Source of the DNA: Rhodanobacter sp. B04
GTDB taxonomy: Bacteria > Pseudomonadota > Gammaproteobacteria > Xanthomonadales > Rhodanobacteraceae
DNA length: 64,000 nucleotides
Direction: 5' to 3'
Assembly: GCF_002001125.1 (NCBI RefSeq)
Contig: NZ_MUNV01000009.1
Span: 1-64,000 of the forward strand
Shown here: positions 27,960 to 36,670 of the stretch, one piece after another
How the letters are laid out: each line of letters begins with the position of its first letter
How positions within the stretch are numbered: the stretch's first letter is position 1
Notes under the pieces: generated by a model
Databases searched by the model: none
The model's input: only the letters and a program-made list of their open reading frames with translations
What the model was told of the DNA's origin: nothing
Position numbers and translations under genes: made by a program

Positions 27960-29336
27960 CTATTCGCTGGTGATCTTTCCCTTGCGCGCCAGCACCACCC
28001 AGCCAGCCACCTGCACCCCCATTTCCTTGCGCAGCGATTCAGGAGAAATTTTCACGTCCGTGAATCCATTCGTGTCCAGCACATGCTGCACGTAATGCAG
28101 CGTATGCTGGTAACGGCCGCTGTGACTCAGCTCTGCGCGATCCTCTTCACTGTTCAGCGCCTCCAGCGTGAACCCCAACCAGCCACCCGGCCGCAAAGCA
28201 GCATAAGTCGCGCATAGAACCGCTTGCAGGTCGCCGAAATAGACCAGGGTGTCGGCCGACAGCACCAGGTCCCAGGTGTCAGGACTGGCCTGCAGGTAGG
28301 CGGTCAGTTCGGCTACGGTCAATTCGTCGTAACCACCGCGTACGCGTGCTTTTTCGATCATCCCGCCGGACAGGTCCACGCCGCTCAACCGGCGCGCGTA
28401 AGGCCTGATCAGGGGGCCGCACAAGCCGGTACCGCAACCCGCATCAAGCACATCGAGTCCCGCACATGGGGGATCGAGTATCTGAGCCAATACTTCAACC
28501 AGGATCTGTGGTGCACGATAAGCGAGCTTGTTCAACAACTGCTCGTCGAAACTGCTGGCAAAACTGTCGAAAACCTTGCGCACGTAGGCATCGTCCGCCC
28601 GCGGCGGAGCCACCTCCCCACCGCAGGATGCCAGCATGTGCCGCGCCACGGGGTTATCCGGCTCGCGCCTGATCCAGTCGCGGTATACCTCGATGGCCTC
28701 ATCGCGCCGGCCAAGCATGTAAAGCGCGATGCCCAGCAACTCGAGCGTCCGCATGTCCCTGTTGTCCTGCTTGAAGGAAGCCCTGAAGCAGACAACCGCA
28801 TGTTCGACGTCCTCGAACGTGCGCGCATGCGTGCTCAGGTACAGCCCCATCAGATAGTTTGCCCGCGCAAGCTGCGGCGTTCCTGCATGCGCAAGCAAGG
28901 TCTCGTAGACTTCGAAGGCTTCTTCCGTCCGCTCCTGCGCTTCCAGCACGAGTGCGAGGTTGCTCAATGCATCGTGATGGTACGACGCACAGCTCAACGC
29001 CTTCCGGTAGCAAGCCTCCGCTTCAACGAGGTTCCCGCTTTCCTTGTGGATATTGCCGAGATTGTTGTGCGCGTCGGCATGCAGCGGGATCGCGCGCAGC
29101 GCCATGCGGATCAGTCCGACCCCTTCTTCACTGCGCCCGCGCTGGTGGCATAGCACACCGAAAAAATGCAGCGCATCCGGCTGCCCCGGATGCAGCTCCA
29201 GGGCCTTGCGGTAGAGCGGCTCCGCCAGGTCAAGATGACCCAGTTGATGGGCGTGAATTGCCTCCTGCAGAGCGATGCTGACGCCCCGCTCACCACGATG
29301 CCTGCGTCCGGCTTTGCTGGACGAAGCCCGGCTCAT
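27960..29336 (-). CDS. TPR protein with C-terminal SAM-dependent methyltransferase
   Basis: About 458 residues. The N-terminal two thirds are tetratricopeptide repeats (for example A-E-P-L-Y-R-K-A-L-E-L-H-P and A-H-N-N-L-G-N-I-H-K-E-S-G). The C-terminal third is a class I methyltransferase with motif I L-D-A-G-C-G-T-G-L-C-G and a following S-G-V-D-L-S-G-G-M. No signal peptide. It sits directly downstream of the PAAR gene within the T6SS locus, so it could modify or chaperone a spike-associated protein, but this is positional inference; it could also be unrelated cargo. The ATG at 29336 or one 24 bases upstream are both possible starts. Confidence 0.8.
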   Translation of the reverse strand: MSRASSSKAGRRHRGERGVSIALQEAIHAHQLGHLDLAEPLYRKALELHPGQPDALHFFGVLCHQRGRSEEGVGLIRMALRAIPLHADAHNNLGNIHKESGNLVEAEACYRKALSCASYHHDALSNLALVLEAQERTEEAFEVYETLLAHAGTPQLARANYLMGLYLSTHARTFEDVEHAVVCFRASFKQDNRDMRTLELLGIALYMLGRRDEAIEVYRDWIRREPDNPVARHMLASCGGEVAPPRADDAYVRKVFDSFASSFDEQLLNKLAYRAPQILVEVLAQILDPPCAGLDVLDAGCGTGLCGPLIRPYARRLSGVDLSGGMIEKARVRGGYDELTVAELTAYLQASPDTWDLVLSADTLVYFGDLQAVLCATYAALRPGGWLGFTLEALNSEEDRAELSHSGRYQHTLHYVQHVLDTNGFTDVKISPESLRKEMGVQVAGWVVLARKGKITSE

Positions 29337-29456
29337 GCCAAGGTGCCAGGCATGTCGCACTCAGCCCAACGGCTGCACGCTTTCATCTGATCCCTTTCCA
29401 TGAACCAGCTCCCACCTGATTGACCAAGTACCGCAACGGCGATCCAATGCCTGCCT

Positions 29457-29744
29457 TCAGTTGATGATCACGGTAGGGCACCCCAGCACGATCGTGCCAC
29501 CATGTGCCGTGATGTCTCCCATGCGCGCCGCAGGCATCCCGCCGATCAGCACCTTGAACGAGCCCAGCGCGATGACATCCGGCGGCCCCACGCAGGTAGC
29601 CATGTCACCGACACGCGCTGCCGGCAAGCCGCCGATCAGCACCGTGACCGCACCGGGCGGAAGAATGGGACCGCCGACGTGCGGAACGATGCCCGTTACC
29701 ATGGGACAGACATGCATGTCGGTAATTCTGGCTGCTGGAGGCAT
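29457..29744 (-). CDS. PAAR-domain spike tip protein
   Basis: A 95-residue PAAR protein that caps the VgrG needle. It has the full three-part Pro-Ala-Ala-Arg pattern: P-P-A-A-R-I-T-D, L-P-A-A-R-V-G-D-M-A-T-C and M-P-A-A-R-M-G-D-I-T-A-H-G-G-T-I, with His and Cys residues placed to bind the tip metal. The ATG at 29744 follows a GAGGA site; an upstream TTG would add seven residues. No toxin extension, so effectors must be separate polypeptides. It lies downstream of the PI-PLC-like gene on the same strand. Confidence 0.95.
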   Translation of the reverse strand: MPPAARITDMHVCPMVTGIVPHVGGPILPPGAVTVLIGGLPAARVGDMATCVGPPDVIALGSFKVLIGGMPAARMGDITAHGGTIVLGCPTVIIN

Positions 29745-29856
29745 GATCGACGTCCTCGTCATCAATTCGGCTATGGCACGCTACTTCAAAAATTCGACCG
29801 CATGCAACGCTACCGTGGAAATGAACCGGGAAAGCGGCACCAGCATAGACATGGAA

Positions 29857-30987
29857 TCAACCAATCGGATCAGGGTGCGGCTGCGGGCCACGCGGCGCAG
29901 GGATCATGAGTTGCAGCAACGACGTCGCCGCCACGGCGTTCAATTGCTCCACGATGTCGCATTTCTGCTGGTCAACGAAATCCATCATGACGATGTTCGG
30001 CATGAATGACTTCAACCGGCCACCGAGTGCGCCACCATGAGTCTGGGCCAGCAGCATGGCACTGTCTTTCTCGTTGCCGAAACGCTGTGTGATCGATGCT
30101 TCCAGACCCGACTTCCAGGTCTGTTGCAGGGCGGCGACATTGGTCTGGTTCCACATGGTGTTGTTGCGCTGACGTATGTCCCCGAACAACCCAGTCGTTG
30201 TCCAGTACATCATGCCCAGCACATCCATATGCGTGGCCGCACCGTTGACCAGAGTTCTTCCCTGCTTGGCAGTATTCTTGCTGACCTTGTCAGTACTCGA
30301 AAATTTGCCGAAGTACTGAATGCCCCAGAAATTGGGATCGTAGGTCTTGCTTGTGCCGGAGTCGCTGTCATACAGCGCCTTGATGAACAGTATTCCGTGG
30401 GGGCGACCGCCTTGTGCCGTGATGACGGGAATCAGTTTCGGCCTGGCTGATTCGTCAAATACGGTAATCACTCTTCCCGATAACTGCCGAACGGTCTTGT
30501 TGTTGAGATTTCCGGCATCCGTGTAATGCGCGGGCCCAAGCCTCGTTATGCACGCGTTTGCAATGCTTGCCCAGTTGGCACACTTCGAAAACTTCAGGAT
30601 CAGGAACTCGGTCGGATTTGTCGTGACAAAGGTCCGGGCATCATCAAGCATGTCGTCCAGACCACCACCCCAGCCACCTGCATGACCAACGTTCTGATAC
30701 GACGTAACCCCTGGGGTGTTCTTGACCTTGTGATCGACCACCAGACTCTGGTCAAGGTGAAAGGCCTTGTTTGTATACGTTGTCTGGCCACCCACCGTCG
30801 ACCTGTACGTCGCTATCCTGAGGTCGAAGAAGCGGCATCCCGCATTGGCTTGGCCTGCGATGTCCAGCGCCTGCGTCTGCACATTGGATTTATTGGCGGT
30901 GTACACGCCCGCATCGTGGCTGCCAGGTATGACGACTTCGTTCAACCTGAGGTTCTGATAATTCGATAGATAGTCATTGCCGGCCAT
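29857..30987 (-). CDS. PI-PLC-like phosphodiesterase, candidate T6SS effector
   Basis: A 376-residue protein resembling the phosphatidylinositol-specific phospholipase C X-domain superfamily: V-I-P-G-S-H24-D25-A-G-V-Y, F-F-D-L-R57-I, and A-F-H77-L-D-Q match the order of the two catalytic histidines and the Asp/Arg in bacterial PI-PLC. No signal peptide is present, unlike classical secreted PI-PLC, which fits delivery by T6SS. Start at 30987 has AGGG upstream. It lies between the PAAR gene and the HExxH-protein gene, and no obvious immunity gene sits beside it. Substrate (membrane phospholipid versus another phosphodiester) cannot be told from sequence. Confidence 0.8.
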   Translation of the reverse strand: MAGNDYLSNYQNLRLNEVVIPGSHDAGVYTANKSNVQTQALDIAGQANAGCRFFDLRIATYRSTVGGQTTYTNKAFHLDQSLVVDHKVKNTPGVTSYQNVGHAGGWGGGLDDMLDDARTFVTTNPTEFLILKFSKCANWASIANACITRLGPAHYTDAGNLNNKTVRQLSGRVITVFDESARPKLIPVITAQGGRPHGILFIKALYDSDSGTSKTYDPNFWGIQYFGKFSSTDKVSKNTAKQGRTLVNGAATHMDVLGMMYWTTTGLFGDIRQRNNTMWNQTNVAALQQTWKSGLEASITQRFGNEKDSAMLLAQTHGGALGGRLKSFMPNIVMMDFVDQQKCDIVEQLNAVAATSLLQLMIPAPRGPQPHPDPIG

Positions 30988-31029
30988 GATCGTAACCCTG
31001 TCAATCGGAGACGGATCTCCACCCAAAGA

Positions 31030-31953
31030 TCATTTTGAAAACAGGCTTGCCAGCGAAGCGACGGTGTTGCGGCTGACCGCAGGTTTCACGGCGTCGGCGG
31101 AAGGCAGCGTGGGCGCACTGGAAAAACTGGCGGCCAGCTGCGAGGCGCCCTGCGTCGCACCGGTTGTGATGACGGGCTTCGGCCCGGTCACCGCAGGAGG
31201 GCCGCTGACGACCTGGGTCTTCAGCGTGGCCACCGGCGTCTTTTCGGCCACGACGATTTGTACGACCGTGTTGATCTCCGCCCCAACGGCGGCCTCGACG
31301 GCCGCCTGAACCGCATAGGCATCGACCTCTTCAGGCAGGCTGGTATAGGCAAGGTTGCCGGCTGATCCCGGTGTAAACAGGTCGCCCATTCCATATACGG
31401 TGTTCCGGTGACCCGCCTGGGTTCCCCATACCGAGTTGAACCACGCGGCGATCGTGGTTTTCTCGGCACCGGTTTTGAGTCGATAGCTGCTCGTATTCTC
31501 GGCATCGGTGACCACGTTTGCGGGCATGTTGCCCATGGCGGCGGCGATCTGCTGGCTCTTCGTGCCAGTACCACTCAACGGCGTGGTCAGCACAAGATCT
31601 CCTTCGTGGATACCCTGCGCGCAACAGAACCATTGCTCGCCGTGGCGCGCCTCGTGGTAGAGGATGCCGCACAACCACTGGAATAGATAAGCCGGCAACG
31701 CATGCTGGTTCGTATAGGTGCGATTGATTTCCAGGCGCCAGTGTTCGGAGGTCAACTGGCCGCCGCTGCCATTGGCGAAGTCCCTGAACGAGTACGAATA
31801 TGACGTGATCGGCGTGTTGCGGACAGCGGCGCGCAGCAGATTCACGATCGCATTCTGGTTGGCGATCGGCGTGTTCTTCTGCCAGTTCTCGTAGATCGGG
31901 CGCGCACCTTTGGCGAAATCGGCAATGATTTCAGCGTCGCTTAGTGTTCCCAT
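31030..31953 (-). CDS. HExxH zincin-like protein, candidate T6SS effector
   Basis: A 307-residue protein I do not recognise as a named family. It contains G-I-L-Y-H100-E-A-R-H104, a classic zinc-metallopeptidase motif, and P-E-E-V-D-A-Y (207-213), which fits a third Glu ligand as in gluzincin-like folds. Residues 235-307 form a Pro/Ala/Ser/Val-rich tail that looks flexible and could serve in recruitment. No signal peptide or membrane segment. The ATG at 31953 follows AAGGGGG. It is the middle gene of a three-gene set between clpV and PAAR and ends 42 bases before the PI-PLC-like start. The protease role is inferred from the motif only. Confidence 0.75.
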   Translation of the reverse strand: MGTLSDAEIIADFAKGARPIYENWQKNTPIANQNAIVNLLRAAVRNTPITSYSYSFRDFANGSGGQLTSEHWRLEINRTYTNQHALPAYLFQWLCGILYHEARHGEQWFCCAQGIHEGDLVLTTPLSGTGTKSQQIAAAMGNMPANVVTDAENTSSYRLKTGAEKTTIAAWFNSVWGTQAGHRNTVYGMGDLFTPGSAGNLAYTSLPEEVDAYAVQAAVEAAVGAEINTVVQIVVAEKTPVATLKTQVVSGPPAVTGPKPVITTGATQGASQLAASFSSAPTLPSADAVKPAVSRNTVASLASLFSK

Positions 31954-32085
31954 GATGGATTCCCCCTTGCAATGAATCGAGTTTGCGGATGAGTCCGAAT
32001 GAAAATTCCGGGGCGATTCCACCAATGGGCGCAGGTGGTTTCCGAGCCGGTAGGCTCTTCATGTCCAGGCTATTTCCTCATTTAC

Positions 32086-32697
32086 TCAACGCAATCTGTC
32101 CATATGTTGATTGGCCCATGCGACAAAAGTGCCTTGAGCAACCGTCCTGTCCAATCTTCGATAATATTGCTTGTCGATACGTTTCGTTGAGCAACAACAT
32201 GACTGTTCTGTTTTGAACCAGTAGCAGTCGTTATACACACCAAGCACTTCCGATGGCGTCGATGCGAGCTTCAGTTTGGCCGCACCATTCTTGCTGCTCA
32301 CCGTGATATTGGTTCGCCCACCGTAGTGGTGAACGGCAGCCTCTACCCTGGCGGTGTGGAGTATGGCGCCGCTTGCATAGCCCACTCCATCGGCATCGGC
32401 CCTGAACACAATGATGTCACCGACTGTGGGCTTCTTGTTGATACGAACCCACTCGTCGCTCAAAACAGTTTCCATATCCTCGTTGCTGAAAATGGAAAAG
32501 CCATGAAGCCAATGGCTGAATGTAGCGTGCCCGTGGCACCAGTATCTGTATTTTTGTGGGATACCATCATTCGGCCTCCAGACATTAACCGGATGCCCCG
32601 CATCTGTCAGAGCCGTGCCCTTGGTGCCCAATGCCAGAGGAATGTTGTCACCCCATGGCCTGTAATCATTATTTGTTGCCGTGAATGTATTTTGCAT
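32086..32697 (-). CDS. Cys/His hydrolase-like protein, candidate T6SS effector
   Basis: A 203-residue protein of unknown family. Residues 50-58 (K-Y-R-Y-W-C54-H-G-H) are followed by G-D-I-I-V-F-R (93-99) and I-L-H114-T-A-R-V. The order Cys, then Gly-Asp-hydrophobic-strand, then His resembles NlpC/P60 or CHAP-type cysteine hydrolases, though a metal-binding reading is possible. The C-terminal part is Cys-rich (S-C-C-C-S-T-K near 168-174). No signal peptide. The gene and its flanks are AT-richer than the neighbourhood (22 G/C of 60 at 32161-32220). The start at 32697 has GGAA upstream; an ATG 12 bases earlier is an alternative. Confidence 0.65.
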   Translation of the reverse strand: MQNTFTATNNDYRPWGDNIPLALGTKGTALTDAGHPVNVWRPNDGIPQKYRYWCHGHATFSHWLHGFSIFSNEDMETVLSDEWVRINKKPTVGDIIVFRADADGVGYASGAILHTARVEAAVHHYGGRTNITVSSKNGAAKLKLASTPSEVLGVYNDCYWFKTEQSCCCSTKRIDKQYYRRLDRTVAQGTFVAWANQHMDRLR

Positions 32698-32805
32698 GAC
32701 TGATTCCATTCAAATTTCGAATGCACAAAAACATTCAATGTGCACCCGGATTCTAATGACAAAGAAAATAAACGATTAAGTCATCCAATCCCCACACCTT
32801 CACTT
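32698..32805. other. AT-rich spacer with palindromes between clpV and the Cys/His gene
   Basis: This short gap is distinctly AT-rich. It contains a near-palindrome ATTCAAATTTCGAAT around 32708-32722 and TGCACA/TGTGCA arms just beyond it. It may hold a promoter for the three-gene set, but no clear -35/-10 pair stands out. Confidence 0.4.
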
Positions 32806-35538
32806 TCAAGCAAATTCGTACGAAAACTCTCCATCCTTCACACCGACCCGTACCTGGGCAATCGCATCACCTTCCATCATCTTGGTAAGGAACGCACGTG
32901 AGATGTCCGGCAACATGGTGTTGGTCAGGATCGCGTCGATCATGCGCCCGCCCGACTCGGTCTCGGTGCAGCGTTCGACCACCAGCCTCACCACGTCCTC
33001 GTCGTACTCGAACGGGATCTTGTAGCGGGCCTCGACACGCTTCTTGATGCGGTTGATCTGCAGCTTGACGATCTTGCCCAGCATCTCCGGGCTGAGCGGG
33101 TAGTACGGGATCGTCACCAGACGCCCCAGCAGCGCTGGCGGAAAGATCTTCAGCAACGGCTCGCGCAAGGCCTTGGCCATGCCCTCGTGATCGGGCATCA
33201 ATTCGGGGTCCTTGCACAGGCTGGCGATCATCTCGGTGCCTGCATTGGTAGTCAGCAGAATCAGGCAGTTCTTGAAGTCGATCGAGCGACCCTCACCGTC
33301 TTCCATCACGCCCTTGTCGAATACCTGGAAGAAGATTTCATGCACGTCCGGATGGGCCTTCTCCACCTCGTCCAGCAGCACCACCGAATACGGCTTGCGA
33401 CGCACCGCCTCGGTCAGCACGCCGCCTTCGCCATAGCCGATGTAGCCAGGAGGCGCCCCCTTCAGGGTAGACACGGTGTGCGCTTCCTGGAACTCGCTCA
33501 TGTTGATCGTGATGATGTTCTGCTCGCCACCGTACAGCGCTTCGGCCAACGCCAGGGCGGTTTCGGTCTTGCCGACGCCGGAAGTGCCGGCAAGCATGAA
33601 CACGCCAATTGGCTTGTTGGGATCGACCAGTCCGGCGCGCGAGGTCTGGATGCGCTTGGCGATCATCTCCATCGCGTGATCCTGGCCGATGACTCGGGCG
33701 CCCATCAGCTTGGCCAGGTTCATCACGGTCTCGACTTCGCTCTTGACCATGCGACCGACCGGAATGCCGGTCCAGTCCGAGACCACCGAGCCGACCGCCT
33801 GGTAATCCACCGAAGCCAGGATCAACGGATGCTCACCCTGCAGCTCGGCAAGCTGGTTTTGCAGTCCTTTCAGTTCCTCCAGCGCTGCCGTGCGCTCGGC
33901 GCCGTCGAGTGCTGCCACGCCTTCAGCCGCAGCCTCCTTGTTGGCAGACTCCTCCAGCTTGCTGCCAGTGCCTTCCACCGGCGCCGCCGTGCCGCGCAAG
34001 CGGGCGCGTATATCAAGGATCTTCTCGACCAGCTCCTTCTCGGTGATCCAGTTCGCCTCCAGGGTTTCCAGCCGCGCCTTCTGCGCCGCCAGTTTCTCGG
34101 TGGCCGCTTCCTCGCGTACCTTTACGTCGACACCGACATTCTTCTCGCGGCCGATGATGGCCAGCTCGGTTTCCAGCGCCTCGATGCGCTTGCGGGTGTC
34201 GTCCACTTCGGCAGGCACCGCATGCTGGCTGATCGCCACGCGTGCACACGAGGTGTCGAGCAGGCTGACCGCCTTGTCCGGCAGCTGGCGTGCCGGAATG
34301 TAGCGATGCGAAAGCTTGACCGCGGCTTCCAGCGCCTCGTCGAGGATCTGCACCTTGTGATGCTTCTCCATCACGCTGGCAACACCGCGCATCATCAGGA
34401 TCGCCTTTTCCTCGCTGGGCTCATCGATCTGCACGGTCTGGAAGCGACGGGTCAGTGCCGGATCCTTTTCGATGTGCTTCTTGTACTCGGCCCAGGTGGT
34501 GGCGCCGATCGTGCGCAGATTGCCGCGAGCCAGCGCGGGCTTGAGCAGGTTCGCGGCGTCACCGGTACCCGCGGCACCGCCAGCGCCGACCAGGGTATGC
34601 GCTTCATCGATGAACAGGATGATCGGCTTGGTCGAGGACTGCACTTCCTCGATCACCTGCTTCAGGCGGTTCTCGAACTCACCCTTCATGCTGGCGCCGG
34701 CCTGCAGCAGACCAACGTCGAGTACACGCAGTTGCACATCCTTCAAGGGCGGTGGCACATCGCCGGCGACAATGCGCAATGCGAAGCCCTCGATCACCGC
34801 CGTCTTGCCCACGCCAGCCTCGCCGACCAGCATCGGGTTGTTCTGCCGACGACGCATCAGGATGTCGACCAACTGGCGGATCTCGTCGTCGCGACCCACG
34901 ATCGGATCCATCTTTCCGCTGCGCGCCTGCTCGGTGAGATCGACGGTGAACTGCCGCAATGCCTCCTGCTTGCCCATCTGCGCGGGCGACATCGCACCGC
35001 TGGCTTCGCCAGGGGCACTGCCGCCGCCCATCTTGAAGCCGTCGTTCGCGCTCTGCCCGTCTTCCGGCGACCCGGCAATGACTTCGGCGAATTTCTCCAT
35101 CAGCGCCTCGGGCTTGATCTTGTCGAATTCCGCCGAGATGTTCACCAGCACGTTGCGCAGGTTGCGCGTGCGCATGCAACCGACGATGAGATAGCCGGTG
35201 CGCACCTGTGCCTCGCCGAACATCAAGGTGGCGAACACCCAGCCTCGCTCGACGGCCTCTTCGACGTCGCTTGAAAGGTCGGAGATGCTGGATGAACCCC
35301 GCGGCAGGCGATCCAGCGCGTCGGTAAGGTCACGCACCAGGTTCGACGGGTTCAGGTTGAACTGTTTGACGATGCGATGCAGATCCGAATCCTGCAGTTG
35401 CAGGATCTGGTGGATCCAGTGCACCAGCTCCACATACGGATTGCCACGCAGCTTGCAGAAAACGGTAGCGCTTTCGATGCCCCGAAAGGCGAGTTTGTTG
35501 AGCTTCCCGAACAGGGCGCCGCGACTGATTTCGGCCAT
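32806..35538 (-). CDS. clpV: ClpV (TssH) AAA+ ATPase recycling the T6SS sheath
   Basis: A 910-residue hexameric unfoldase that disassembles contracted TssB/TssC sheaths. It has an N-terminal double-Clp domain (1-160); a first AAA+ module with G-E-A-G-V-G-K-T and I-L-F-I-D-E-A-H; a coiled-coil middle domain rich in E/A/L (about 410-540); and a second AAA+ module with G-T-S-G-V-G-K-T and V-V-L-L-D-E-V-E-K-A. The ATG at 35538 (M-A-E-I-S-R-G) is preferred, with AAGGA 9 bases upstream. It is separated from tssG by 109 bases. Confidence 0.97.
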   Translation of the reverse strand: MAEISRGALFGKLNKLAFRGIESATVFCKLRGNPYVELVHWIHQILQLQDSDLHRIVKQFNLNPSNLVRDLTDALDRLPRGSSSISDLSSDVEEAVERGWVFATLMFGEAQVRTGYLIVGCMRTRNLRNVLVNISAEFDKIKPEALMEKFAEVIAGSPEDGQSANDGFKMGGGSAPGEASGAMSPAQMGKQEALRQFTVDLTEQARSGKMDPIVGRDDEIRQLVDILMRRRQNNPMLVGEAGVGKTAVIEGFALRIVAGDVPPPLKDVQLRVLDVGLLQAGASMKGEFENRLKQVIEEVQSSTKPIILFIDEAHTLVGAGGAAGTGDAANLLKPALARGNLRTIGATTWAEYKKHIEKDPALTRRFQTVQIDEPSEEKAILMMRGVASVMEKHHKVQILDEALEAAVKLSHRYIPARQLPDKAVSLLDTSCARVAISQHAVPAEVDDTRKRIEALETELAIIGREKNVGVDVKVREEAATEKLAAQKARLETLEANWITEKELVEKILDIRARLRGTAAPVEGTGSKLEESANKEAAAEGVAALDGAERTAALEELKGLQNQLAELQGEHPLILASVDYQAVGSVVSDWTGIPVGRMVKSEVETVMNLAKLMGARVIGQDHAMEMIAKRIQTSRAGLVDPNKPIGVFMLAGTSGVGKTETALALAEALYGGEQNIITINMSEFQEAHTVSTLKGAPPGYIGYGEGGVLTEAVRRKPYSVVLLDEVEKAHPDVHEIFFQVFDKGVMEDGEGRSIDFKNCLILLTTNAGTEMIASLCKDPELMPDHEGMAKALREPLLKIFPPALLGRLVTIPYYPLSPEMLGKIVKLQINRIKKRVEARYKIPFEYDEDVVRLVVERCTETESGGRMIDAILTNTMLPDISRAFLTKMMEGDAIAQVRVGVKDGEFSYEFA

Positions 35539-35647
35539 GGTCATTGATCCTTGTGCGATGGTTGTCAATCCGGATTTGCTGGAACGAAGTCAAGTCAATA
35601 TCGTGAGGCCGCATCTCTTGTCCGATCTCGATGCCGTGCGCGTTCAA

Positions 35648-36670
35648 TCACCCTACGGGTTTGAGCACGACATCGTCGGCATCGCTTTTCTGCAATGGCT
35701 GGCCCATCCATGTGGTCAGCCCCACGCGCCCGTTCTGCCCCAGGCGGGTCGCGGGAATATCGGCACGCTTCAGTACCAGTTGCACGTCCCAGGCCTTTTC
35801 CTCGCCCACATAGGTCTTGACCGCTGCCACCAGTTGCCTGAGCGCTTCGCCACCAGGCAGGAAATTGTTGAACTCGGCGCGACTGAGCGGCCCAAGCCGC
35901 AGACGGAAACGCTGCTGACAACCCCAGACGTACTCGCCCGTGACTGCCGTACGCCCCAATCCGGCTACTTCACTCGATGAGCCAAGGCGAAGGTGGGATG
36001 CAGGCGGCAGGCGCATCCACTCGGCCACGAATTCGACGATGCCAACCGGGATGCGGAAGAATCGTTCGAGCATTCCCTTCAAACCTTCGGCATTGCGCGA
36101 CTGCTGCAGCAGTCGGCCGGCAAAAAAGCGTTTGAACTGATCCGGCAGTGCATCGCGCTCACCGAGGTTCGGCGTGGCCAGTCCCACCATCGCGCCCATA
36201 TAAAGACGAAAGCGATCTTCGGTCGGGCGATCAAGATGCACGGTGGGCTGGGAGTCGGCCCATGCCCGATAGAACAGGCTCATCATCCGGTGATGGAAGA
36301 TGTTTGCGAATGCGATGAAAGTGCCGTCTTTGGAGTTCAGCTCGCGATCCATCGCGTATTCGGTGAGATGCAGTGGCAGCGGCGCATTGGGCCCGAACAG
36401 GCCGAAGAAAAGCCCATACATGCGTGCCGGCCGGCCACCGCCACCGGGCTGATAACGATCGACCATGCGCGGTGCAAAGAGCAGCGAAGGCGTCTGGCAC
36501 AGGCGCACGAAGTCATCCGCCGCCTTGGTTGACTGCCCCAACCGGGGCCGCTCCGGAAACGCGCACTCCAGCCGGCGGGCAGCCTCGAAAAATTCGAAGC
36601 TCTCCGGATGGTCGCGCAGCGCGTTTTCCAGCGCTACAGCGTCTGCCGCGTTCCCAGCTTGGCGGGCCAT
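35648..36670 (-). CDS. tssG: TssG T6SS baseplate protein
   Basis: A 340-residue wedge component of the T6SS baseplate. The N-terminus (P-E-S-F-E-F-F-E-A-A-R-R-L-E) and the following segments (G-L-F-G-P-N-A-P-L-P-L-H-L-T-E-Y, then D-I-F-H-H-R-like F-A-N-I-F-H-H-R-M-M-S-L-F-Y-R-A-W) are characteristic. The start lies inside the tssF 3' end (37-base overlap), implying coupled translation. Confidence 0.96.
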   Translation of the reverse strand: MARQAGNAADAVALENALRDHPESFEFFEAARRLECAFPERPRLGQSTKAADDFVRLCQTPSLLFAPRMVDRYQPGGGGRPARMYGLFFGLFGPNAPLPLHLTEYAMDRELNSKDGTFIAFANIFHHRMMSLFYRAWADSQPTVHLDRPTEDRFRLYMGAMVGLATPNLGERDALPDQFKRFFAGRLLQQSRNAEGLKGMLERFFRIPVGIVEFVAEWMRLPPASHLRLGSSSEVAGLGRTAVTGEYVWGCQQRFRLRLGPLSRAEFNNFLPGGEALRQLVAAVKTYVGEEKAWDVQLVLKRADIPATRLGQNGRVGLTTWMGQPLQKSDADDVVLKPVG

